In this document: piece after piece, positions 1 to 5,404 of the stretch
Numbering within the stretch: the stretch's first letter is position 1
Layout: every line of letters begins with the position of its first letter
NCBI GenBank assembly: GCA_026002025.1
Contig: BOAU01000110.1
Location: forward strand, 1 to 5,404
From: Spirochaetia bacterium
GTDB taxonomy: Bacteria; Spirochaetota; Spirochaetia; Treponematales; Breznakiellaceae
Length of the DNA stretch: 5,404 nucleotides
Direction of reading: 5' to 3'
The notes under the pieces: model-generated
Seen by the model: only the letters and a program-made list of their open reading frames with translations
The model's database searches: none
What the model was told of the DNA's origin: nothing
Program-made: the position numbers and the translations under genes

Positions 1-1307
1 TTACAGTACCATGCGGGAATGCGGTGGCCCCACCAGAGCTGGCGGCTGACGCACCAGTCCCGGATATTTTCCATCCAATGCTGGTAGGTGTTTTCCCATT
101 TTTTGGGATAAAAAACGATCTCCCCTTTCCGCCATGCGGAGAGGGCCTTTTCCGCCAGGGGCTTCATGCGAACAAACCACTGTTCCGAAAGGAAGGGCTC
201 TATCACCGTATGGCAGCGGTAACAGTGGCCCACCGCATGGGTGATATCCTCGTCCCGGATGAAAAGTCCCGCCGCTGTAAGGTCTTCCAAAACCGCCGCG
301 CGGGCAGCCTTCACGGTCAGGCCCCGGTACTTTTCCGGGACCTCGTTGTTGAGTTTGCCGTCAGGGGTGAGGATATTAATCACTGCGAGATCGTGGCGCT
401 TGGCCACTTCCCAGTCGTTGGGATCGTGGGCGGGGGTTATCTTTACCACCCCGGTACCGAATTCCCGATCCACATAGGTGTCGGCCACCACGGGGATGTC
501 CCGGCCGGTCAGGGGAAGCTGTACTTTTTTGCCCACCAAAGCCGTGTACCGGGGATCTTCGGGGTGAACCGCCACGGCGGTATCCCCCAACAGGGTTTCA
601 GGCCGGGTGGTGGCGATCTCAATGAATGCGACACCTGCGGTGTCGCTAAGCAAGCTATCGCTTGCAACAATCGGGTAACGGATGTGGTACATCTTGCCGG
701 GGGTGTCTTCGTGCTCAACTTCATCATCAGAAAGGGCGGTGCCGCAGGAGGGACACCAGTTGACCAGATAGTTGCCTTTATATAGAAGATCCCGTTCATA
801 GAGGGTGACAAAGATCTCCCGGACCGCCTTTGAAAGGCCCTCGTCCAGGGTAAAGCGCTCCCGTGACCAGTCCACGCTGGCCCCAATCCGGGCAAGCTGC
901 CGGGAGATTATTTCATGGTGTTCGTTTTTGATTTTCCAGGTTTCTTCGACAAATTTTTCCCGTCCCAGGTCATGCCGGGTCTGGCCTTTGGCCTTGAGCC
1001 GCCGTTCCACCACGTTCTGGGTTGCAATCCCCGCGTGATCGGTGCCCGGCACCCAAAGGGTAGGCTCTCCCCGCATACGGTGAAAGCGGACCACAATGTC
1101 CTGAAGGCTGTTGTTAAGCCCATGCCCCAAATGGAGGACGCCGGTAACATTGGGAGGAGGGATGACCACCACAAAGGGCGTTTTGCCGCCGGTGGAACCG
1201 GCTTTTCCCGCCGCAGGCTTGAATGCGCCCGAGTTTTTCCAATGGGCATAGATCCGATCCTCAAAGGTTTTGGGGTCAAAGGCTTTTTCAAGCTCAATCG
1301 CCTTCAT
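1..1307 (-). CDS. valS: Valyl-tRNA synthetase, N-terminal part (runs off left edge)
   Basis: Cytoplasmic class I aminoacyl-tRNA synthetase that attaches valine to tRNA-Val and hydrolyses mischarged Thr-tRNA. The frame is open without interruption for 435 codons from the ATG at 1307 to the window edge; about half the usual 860-950 residues is visible. Seen in order: PPPNVTG followed by the HIGH-type motif HLGH (residues 59-62), GTDHAGIATQ (88-97), a CPSC knuckle (C185, C188), the editing (CP1) domain starting near the ATTRPET motif (232-238) with TPAHDPND (291-298), a second CxxC (C362, C365) probably completing a zinc site, and the catalytic-core stretch DWCVSRQLWWGHRIPAW (417-433). The KMSKS loop and anticodon-binding domain lie outside the window. 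The ATG is preceded by a strong Shine-Dalgarno sequence. Residues about 214-227 are encoded by two adjacent DNA hairpins and look like an in-frame insertion (see the repeat entry). The family call rests on recognised motifs; IleRS and LeuRS are less likely because PPPNVTG and the WWGHRIPAW pattern are typical of ValRS. Confidence 0.96.
   Translation of the reverse strand, partial: MKAIELEKAFDPKTFEDRIYAHWKNSGAFKPAAGKAGSTGGKTPFVVVIPPPNVTGVLHLGHGLNNSLQDIVVRFHRMRGEPTLWVPGTDHAGIATQNVVERRLKAKGQTRHDLGREKFVEETWKIKNEHHEIISRQLARIGASVDWSRERFTLDEGLSKAVREIFVTLYERDLLYKGNYLVNWCPSCGTALSDDEVEHEDTPGKMYHIRYPIVASDSLLSDTAGVAFIEIATTRPETLLGDTAVAVHPEDPRYTALVGKKVQLPLTGRDIPVVADTYVDREFGTGVVKITPAHDPNDWEVAKRHDLAVINILTPDGKLNNEVPEKYRGLTVKAARAAVLEDLTAAGLFIRDEDITHAVGHCYRCHTVIEPFLSEQWFVRMKPLAEKALSAWRKGEIVFYPKKWENTYQHWMENIRDWCVSRQLWWGHRIPAWYC
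628..665. repeat. Two adjacent perfect hairpins inside the valS reading frame
   Basis: Hairpin one has the 8-bp arms gcgacacc (628-635) and ggtgtcgc (639-646) around a 3-base loop. Three bases later hairpin two has the 6-bp arms gcaagc (650-655) and gcttgc (660-665) around a 4-base loop. Together they cover nearly all of 628-665 and are read through in frame as ValRS residues 215-227, a small/polar stretch (ASDSLLSDTAGVA) between YPI and FIEIATTRPE. From memory, compact bacterial ValRS proteins have a loop roughly 9-10 residues shorter here. The inference is a short palindromic element that landed in a surface loop of the editing domain, comparable in style to the Rickettsia palindromic elements that sit inside genes. 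The hairpins are directly visible; the mobile origin is inferred. Confidence 0.7.
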
Positions 1308-1311
1308 TTTG

Positions 1312-1318
1312 TCTCCTC
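1312..1318 (-). promoter_or_regulatory. Ribosome binding site of valS
   Basis: On the minus strand GAGGAGA lies four bases upstream of the ATG at 1307, a near-ideal Shine-Dalgarno match and spacing. It fixes the start of valS at 1307, consistent with the N-terminus MKAIELEKAFDPKTFEDRIY, which is normal for the family. Confidence 0.85.
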
Positions 1319-1331
1319 AATGTATGGGCTA

Positions 1332-1360
1332 AGCATAACTTATTAACATAAAGTGTGCAA
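1332..1360 (-). promoter_or_regulatory. Candidate sigma-70-type promoter of valS
   Basis: In the 53-bp gap after ispH the minus strand reads TTGCAC (1360-1355), a 17-base spacer and TATGCT (1337-1332). The -35 matches consensus at 3 of 6 positions and the -10 at 4 of 6; the optimal spacing and AT-rich spacer add support. Transcription would start near 1325, giving a leader of about 18 bases, too short for a T-box. The gap may equally be plain intergenic DNA in an ispH-valS transcript. Assigned by eye only. Confidence 0.35.
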
Positions 1361-2230
1361 TTATTCAGAAGGGCGGGGCGCAAGCAGGGCTTTTTCGATT
1401 GTCCCGATGGTCTCATCCGGGGTGGACGCCCCGGCGCAGAGCCCTGTCGTTTTATAAGCGGCGATTTCCGCGGGAATTTCCTCCGGGCTTTCCACGAGCC
1501 ATGCGGGCTTGCCCTGTTCGCAGGCGATGGACAAAAGACGGCGGGTATTGGCCGATGACCGGCCCCCGGCGACAATAACCGCATCGACTTTTCCGCAGAG
1601 TTCCTTCAATGCTTCCTGCCGATCACGGGTAGCTCCGCAGATGGTATTGATAATTTCCAGGCCGGGAAAAAACTTCTTAATCCCCTCCCCTATGCGTGAA
1701 TACTCCTCTGCGGAAATGGTAGTTTGTCCGATCAAGGCAGTTTTTGCCCCGGGATTTGAGTGAAACAATGCCTCGGCAGCCTGCGCCGCCTCATCGGGGT
1801 TGGCAGCCACGATACAATCCGGGACGTAGCCCTGTATACCGATTACTTCCCCGTGCTTTTTTTCCCCCGCCAAAAAGAGAATATACCCATCCCGGCTTAA
1901 GGCCTGGGCCTTCATCTGACTTGCCTTGACCCGGGGGCAGGTGGCATCCGCGATGACCGCGCCCCGTTTTTTCAATTCATCTTCCAATACAGGGCTGATT
2001 CCGTGGGCCCGGATGATCACCGTGGCACCGACAAGATTTTCAGGCAGATTATCCTCGGAAAGGATCTCCGCGCCCTGCCTTTGCAGGGATTCCAGTACCT
2101 GTGGATTGTGAATCAGGGGACCCATGGTACAGACCCGGCCCCCGCCGACATGGAGTTCCCCTTCGGCCATATCCACCGCCCGGCGGACCCCCATACAGAA
2201 ACCAAGTACTTTAGCGCGGATTACTTTCAT
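1361..2230 (-). CDS. ispH: 4-hydroxy-3-methylbut-2-enyl diphosphate reductase (IspH/LytB)
   Basis: Cytoplasmic iron-sulfur enzyme catalysing the last step of the DXP (MEP) isoprenoid pathway: HMBPP is reduced to IPP and DMAPP. The 289-residue protein is a stand-alone IspH of normal length, with no fused S1 domains. The three [4Fe-4S] cysteines are present as C12 (GFCMGV), C98 (ATCPRV) and C198 (TICGATRDRQ). The substrate-site histidines are H41 (IHNPQV), H76 (RAHG) and H126 with E128 (KKHGEV); QTT at 169-171 and S269 are also present. The usual SSN diphosphate motif reads SAN (226-228), an alanine substitution. The ATG at 2230 was chosen because it gives the family N-terminus MKVIRAKVLGFC with cysteine 12 in its usual place. 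An in-frame GTG at 2263 would add 11 residues encoded by the upstream repeat and is unlikely. No Shine-Dalgarno sequence precedes the ATG. secF lies upstream across a 150-bp palindromic gap, and valS follows after 53 bp. Confidence 0.96.
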   Translation of the reverse strand: MKVIRAKVLGFCMGVRRAVDMAEGELHVGGGRVCTMGPLIHNPQVLESLQRQGAEILSEDNLPENLVGATVIIRAHGISPVLEDELKKRGAVIADATCPRVKASQMKAQALSRDGYILFLAGEKKHGEVIGIQGYVPDCIVAANPDEAAQAAEALFHSNPGAKTALIGQTTISAEEYSRIGEGIKKFFPGLEIINTICGATRDRQEALKELCGKVDAVIVAGGRSSANTRRLLSIACEQGKPAWLVESPEEIPAEIAAYKTTGLCAGASTPDETIGTIEKALLAPRPSE

Positions 2231-2237
2231 TGGAATA

Positions 2238-2243
2238 ATTATA
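2238..2243 (-). promoter_or_regulatory. Candidate -10 box of ispH (TATAAT)
   Basis: The minus strand has a perfect TATAAT whose last base is seven bases before the ispH ATG. A start point 6-7 bases downstream would fall at about 2230-2232, giving an essentially leaderless mRNA, which fits the missing Shine-Dalgarno sequence. No convincing -35 box is seen 16-18 bases upstream (that stretch reads TCTGTG), so this is weak. The first base of the box is the outermost base of the left repeat arm. Confidence 0.3.
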
Positions 2244-2373
2244 AGATTAAACGCAAAGAACACAGAGTCGAAGCCGCTTTCGCGGCGTATAGGGCAAAGT
2301 ACGCAAAGGGAATATTAAATTCTTCTTCCTTTGCGAGCTTTGCGCCTTCTTGGCGTTCTTTGCGTTTAATCTT
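2243..2373. repeat. Composite palindromic repeat filling the secF-ispH gap
   Basis: The perfect 19-base outer arms are aagattaaacgcaaagaac (2243-2261) and its reverse complement (2355-2373). Inside is a second stem: gcaaag (2294-2299) pairs with ctttgc (2338-2343), and cgcaaagg (2302-2309) pairs with cctttgcg (2328-2335), separated by a 2-by-2 internal mismatch, with an 18-base AT-rich loop. The right half is built from CTTTGCG-like units starting at 2329, 2338, 2349 (CTTGGCG) and 2358; the left half holds the complementary units. The gap has no credible ORF. It could be a dispersed REP- or MITE-like element, and transcribed as RNA the stem could protect or end the secD-secF message. No T-run of the intrinsic-terminator type follows, so it is not called a terminator. 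Confidence 0.8.
2273..2286. repeat. Small hairpin nested in the left arm of the intergenic palindrome
   Basis: gccgc (2273-2277) and gcggc (2282-2286) form a perfect GC-only 5-bp stem around a tttc loop. It sits between the outer and inner stems on the left side only. The matching interval on the right side is 21 bases shorter, so this hairpin looks like an extra unit in one arm. Confidence 0.6.
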
Positions 2374-2380
2374 CTCCTAA

Positions 2381-3619
2381 TTACACCTTGGCCGGAACAG
2401 CCGCCCCGCCGACAAGTTTCTTCTTTGCCCGTTTCTTGGCCTGAACGTCCCAGAGGTTCACGAAGCCGGAGGCGATGAATATGGTTGAGTACACACCGGA
2501 GATCATACCGACCAGCAGGGCCAGGGCAAAGTCCTTCATGGAGCCCGTAGTAAAGATGAACAGGGACAGCACCGCCAGCATGGTTGTGGCTGTGGTGATG
2601 ATGGTCCGGCTCAGGGTTTCCGTTAAGGCCCGGTCCAGGATGTTTACAAAGGCATCGTCAGGGTAGATACGGCGGGTTTCCCGGATACGGTCAAAGATAA
2701 CGATGGTGTCGTTTATCGAATAACCCAGGATCGTCAGGATCGCCGCGATGGTGGTGGTATTGAACTCCATCCGGGACCAGACCACAAAGGCCACCATGAT
2801 AAGGGCGTCGTGGAGGATGGCCAGAACCGCGCCAAAGGCGAACTGGGGCTTAAACCGTATTGCGGAATAGGCCAGGATGAGGAGCAGGGTAAGGCCCAAA
2901 AGAATCCCCGCCTGCTGTGTCAAATTCTGTGAAAAACGGGAACCTACATAGTCGGAGCGGATCACCGCAACCCCCCCGATGCCGAAAGAGGATTCCAGGG
3001 TACTGATGATCTTTTCTGCGGGAACCCCTCCCTCGGTTTCCAGTTCGCTGTCCTCAAGGCGGATCATGAAGTGCCGGTCCGTATCCGCCCCCAGCTGCTG
3101 AACCGAAACGGTCCGGCCAAGGCTGATGAGGGAATCCCGGACATCCCCGATGGGAATAGGGGCACTTCCCGACGCAAGGTAATGCACCACATAGGGCACA
3201 TTTCCCAGCTGGGGATTCCCCTGAGCGCTGTGGATCAGCCACTGGGAAAGGGAATTTCCCGGGGCCTGTGTCTTAACGGCGATTCCTTCCACACGGGAAC
3301 CAAGGGCTCCGGTAAGGGCCCCCACGGTCTCGTATTCGGCAAAGGAGAACTGATGGGTTATGCCCTCGACCCCCGCCCCGGAAATAACGATGTAGAGGCT
3401 GCCCCGATCAAAAGAGACCGTAGCGTTTCCCCTGCCCGTCCAGGTAAGACTGAAGGCGGTTGGCGCAAACTGCACTTCCTGGATAAGGCCGGCCTGGAAG
3501 TCAACCCCCAGGTTAAAACCGCCCTTGACCACGTAGCCTACAATTCCCGTAACCGCAAGAACAGTAGAAAGGATTACGGCGGGAAGGAAAAATCTTGAAA
3601 AGGGTATGATGCGTTTCAT
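2381..3619 (-). CDS. secF: Protein translocase subunit SecF
   Basis: Inner-membrane subunit of the SecDF(YajC) complex, which uses the proton motive force to assist the late stage of protein export through SecYEG. The layout is RND-like: TM1 about residues 9-31, a periplasmic domain, then five membrane segments about 235-255, 262-281, 287-309, 338-358 and 363-388. The SecF signature GYSINDTIVIFDRIRET (299-315) includes the conserved D304. The motif after TM1 reads GVDFQAG (38-44), with alanine where GG is usual. At 412 residues it is about 90-100 longer than typical SecF. The surplus lies at about residues 51-155, between the first periplasmic strand and IPIGDVRDSLISLG, where the usual small periplasmic domain resumes. 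The C-terminus is lysine-rich (394-401) and probably cytoplasmic. The ATG shares its A with the secD stop (TAATG), which implies translational coupling to secD; only a G-rich stretch stands in for a Shine-Dalgarno sequence. Confidence 0.96.
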   Translation of the reverse strand: MKRIIPFSRFFLPAVILSTVLAVTGIVGYVVKGGFNLGVDFQAGLIQEVQFAPTAFSLTWTGRGNATVSFDRGSLYIVISGAGVEGITHQFSFAEYETVGALTGALGSRVEGIAVKTQAPGNSLSQWLIHSAQGNPQLGNVPYVVHYLASGSAPIPIGDVRDSLISLGRTVSVQQLGADTDRHFMIRLEDSELETEGGVPAEKIISTLESSFGIGGVAVIRSDYVGSRFSQNLTQQAGILLGLTLLLILAYSAIRFKPQFAFGAVLAILHDALIMVAFVVWSRMEFNTTTIAAILTILGYSINDTIVIFDRIRETRRIYPDDAFVNILDRALTETLSRTIITTATTMLAVLSLFIFTTGSMKDFALALLVGMISGVYSTIFIASGFVNLWDVQAKKRAKKKLVGGAAVPAKV

Positions 3620-5400
3620 TATTTAGCCCCCCCGGCTTCAGCCACAAAAACAGGAGCGGCGGCTTTCTGTTTCCGCCAGCTGATGGAAACATTCTTGCTA
3701 TGCAGCACATCGGTGCCGAAGTCGAAGATGAGCCGGGACACAAAGAGGGCGGTAAACACCGAGGAGAATACCCCGATGGCCAAACTCACCGCGAAGCCCT
3801 GGATGGGACCTGACCCCAGCTGGGAGAGGAACAGGGCCGCGATAAAGGTGGTGATGTTGGAGTCCATGATGGCCCAGAAGGCCTTGTCGAACCCGGCATC
3901 AACCACCGCCTTGCGCCCCTTGCCCAGGCGCATTTCTTCTTTCATACGCTCAAAGATGATCACGTTGGCGTCAACCGCCATACCGATGGTCAGGATAAAC
4001 CCGGCAATACTGGGCAGGGTCAGGGTAAAGTTGAAGGCGGAAAGCACACTGAACATCAAATAGAAGTTGAGGATCTGGGCAATAACCGCATTGATGCCGG
4101 AAATCTTGTAAAACACCAGCATGAACACCATAACCGCCGCAAGGCCGCCGGTAAGGGCATAAAGCCCCTGCCGGATCGTGTCCTCCCCAAGGCTTGCACC
4201 GATAGTCTGCTGGTTGGCCACTTCAAGCTCAACCGGCAGGGCCGCGGTCCGCAGGGTGAGGGCGATATTGTTCGCCTCCTCCGCGCCGAAACCGGTCAGC
4301 CGCACCGCGTCCCGGATGGCGGTCTGGATGGTAGCCTGGGATTTAACCCGGTCGTCCAGCACGATGGCCATGGGCTTCTGGATATTGGCGGAGGTCAATT
4401 TATAGAAGATTTCGCCGCCTTCGGAATCCAGCATAAAGGTAACTTCGGGCTTGCCGTCCAGGTTGTTCCGTTCCACCACGGCGCTCCTGATGTGGTTGCC
4501 GTCAAGACCGATTTCCTTTTTTACCGCCGTATAGTTACCGGTGAACTCATCCAGCCCGTATTGGTCCTTGGTATAAACCCCCAGGATCATCACGTCGGAC
4601 GGGATAATGGTAGGATCAAGGAGATTCCCCGCAGAGTCAAAAGTGGTAGTGGGATGGGAATTATAATAACTGTTAAAAGAGGCGGAGGCTTCCTGATCCA
4701 CAATGTGGAAAGCCAGGCTTCCCTTGCCCATAATGATGGAATTGATCCGCTCAGGGTCTGCGGTGCCGGGGATTTCAACGTAAATTTGGTCGGCGCCCTG
4801 CTTTCTTATCACCGGTTCTGTCAGGCCGAAACGGTCGATGCGGCTGTTGAGCGCCTCAAGGGCCCGGGTTACCGCGTCTTCACGGTCGGCCTCGGTCAAA
4901 TCCCGGTTATACAACTGCCGGGTCCGCTCCTGAAGGGCGTCCATATCGGCCTGCAGCACGATACTCAAGCCCCCGGAAAGGTCCAGGCCAAGCTGGATCG
5001 CGTTTTTCTGAAGGTCCTTAAGGGCGAATATCTCTTCCCGGTACCTGGTTTCAATCGCGTCCAGGACTTCACGCCGGGACGCAAAGGCATTCAGCACCGT
5101 TTTGGCATTCCAAGCATCGGGGGCCTTCTGTTTTGCATCCTTATATACCTTTTTTGCCGAAGCAGTCAAAAAGGACAGGCGCTCCGGCACCGGACCCTCG
5201 GTGGAATACAGGGCAAGCAGCTCCTCTAAATCCACCCGTGCGGTCTGGGAGGCATAGGTCTTAATCTGTTCCCGCGATTCCAGGGCCAGGGCTTGCTGCT
5301 CCTTGGGCACCAGAAAATACCAGCGGATGCTGGGAAACAGGAAAACAAAACATATCACCACCGTCACAAGGATGATGATAAAACGGTACCGTTTACTCAT
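3619..5400 (-). CDS. secD: Protein translocase subunit SecD
   Basis: Inner-membrane partner of SecF in the proton-driven Sec accessory complex. The protein has 593 residues, close to other stand-alone SecD proteins. TM1 is about residues 6-24, followed by a charged, probably helical stretch (31-133). Then come the SecD signature LGLDLSGG (137-144), the periplasmic P1 domain with SRIDRFGLTEPVI (186-198) and VEIPG (208-212), and the membrane domain with five segments about 413-431, 437-455, 462-480, 511-531 and 533-558. The hallmark GMAVDANVIIFERMKEE (473-489) carries D477, matching the aspartate implicated in proton conduction in the family. A short cytoplasmic tail ends in GGAK. The ATG at 5400 directly precedes a basic MSKRYR start and TM1. 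Only four upstream bases are visible, so the ribosome binding site and any longer start cannot be judged. yajC often lies upstream of secD in bacteria, but that region is outside the window. Confidence 0.96.
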   Translation of the reverse strand: MSKRYRFIIILVTVVICFVFLFPSIRWYFLVPKEQQALALESREQIKTYASQTARVDLEELLALYSTEGPVPERLSFLTASAKKVYKDAKQKAPDAWNAKTVLNAFASRREVLDAIETRYREEIFALKDLQKNAIQLGLDLSGGLSIVLQADMDALQERTRQLYNRDLTEADREDAVTRALEALNSRIDRFGLTEPVIRKQGADQIYVEIPGTADPERINSIIMGKGSLAFHIVDQEASASFNSYYNSHPTTTFDSAGNLLDPTIIPSDVMILGVYTKDQYGLDEFTGNYTAVKKEIGLDGNHIRSAVVERNNLDGKPEVTFMLDSEGGEIFYKLTSANIQKPMAIVLDDRVKSQATIQTAIRDAVRLTGFGAEEANNIALTLRTAALPVELEVANQQTIGASLGEDTIRQGLYALTGGLAAVMVFMLVFYKISGINAVIAQILNFYLMFSVLSAFNFTLTLPSIAGFILTIGMAVDANVIIFERMKEEMRLGKGRKAVVDAGFDKAFWAIMDSNITTFIAALFLSQLGSGPIQGFAVSLAIGVFSSVFTALFVSRLIFDFGTDVLHSKNVSISWRKQKAAAPVFVAEAGGAK

Positions 5401-5404
5401 GACT

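Noticed and set aside
1..5. Apparent stop codon of valS at the left edge (tta)
   Set aside because: In the valS frame these bases read TGT plus a partial AA codon, so the TAA is out of frame and the gene simply continues past the edge.
24..785. Plus-strand open frame of 253 codons
   Set aside because: It lies entirely antisense to valS, whose frame shows clear family motifs. The antisense product has no recognisable domain and no Shine-Dalgarno support; it is a by-product of codon bias.
1308..1360. T-box riboswitch upstream of valS
   Set aside because: The whole gap is 53 bases, with no specifier stem or antiterminator sequence; far too short.
2231..2263. Longer ispH start at the in-frame GTG (2263)
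   Set aside because: It would add 11 residues encoded by the repeat arm, has no Shine-Dalgarno sequence, and departs from the conserved IspH N-terminus that begins at the ATG at 2230.
2243..2373. CRISPR array or intrinsic terminator
   Set aside because: The units are short, inverted and unevenly spaced with no spacer-repeat layout, and no T-run follows the stem in either direction.
2003..2380. Plus-strand open frame spanning the start of ispH and the palindromic gap
   Set aside because: Its 3' half translates the palindromic repeat itself and its 5' half is antisense to ispH; no independent evidence of coding.
3071..3598. Plus-strand open frame of 175 codons
   Set aside because: Antisense to the secF periplasmic region; low-complexity, charged translation with no family resemblance.
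4492..5229. Plus-strand open frame of 245 codons
   Set aside because: Antisense to secD over conserved SecD sequence; no recognisable domain or start signal.

Overview
The window carries four genes, all on the minus strand. In transcription order they are secD, secF, ispH (lytB) and the N-terminal part of valS, which runs off the left edge. Everything reads right to left from about 5400 to 1. All are housekeeping genes: two subunits of the Sec translocon accessory complex, the last enzyme of the DXP isoprenoid pathway, and valyl-tRNA synthetase. The DNA is moderately GC-rich by eye. The separate, tandem secD/secF pair and protein details such as a long SecF suggest a spirochaete, possibly a Treponema of the termite-gut type. 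That assignment is an impression from the protein sequences, not a database result.

Layout: secD (3619-5400) is complete from an ATG four bases inside the right edge, and overlaps secF (2381-3619) by one base in a TAATG junction. A 150-bp non-coding gap (2231-2380) follows, almost filled by a palindromic repeat: 19-bp perfect outer arms, an inner stem, CTTTGCG-type units about 9-11 bp apart, and a small extra hairpin nested in one arm. ispH (1361-2230) starts right at the edge of that repeat with no clear Shine-Dalgarno sequence, but with a TATAAT box placed for a nearly leaderless mRNA. A 53-bp gap holds a plausible promoter and a good ribosome binding site for valS (1-1307, partial, 435 complete codons visible).

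Functionally, SecD and SecF would form the inner-membrane complex that uses the proton gradient to help pull proteins through SecYEG. IspH makes IPP and DMAPP, and ValRS charges tRNA-Val and edits mischarged threonine. No mobile-element gene, CRISPR array, RNA gene or defence system is visible.

The most noteworthy structures are small repeats rather than new genes. One is a pair of adjacent perfect hairpins inside the valS reading frame (628-665), which looks like an in-frame palindromic element in the editing domain. The other is the composite palindrome between secF and ispH. SecF also has about 100 extra residues in its periplasmic domain.
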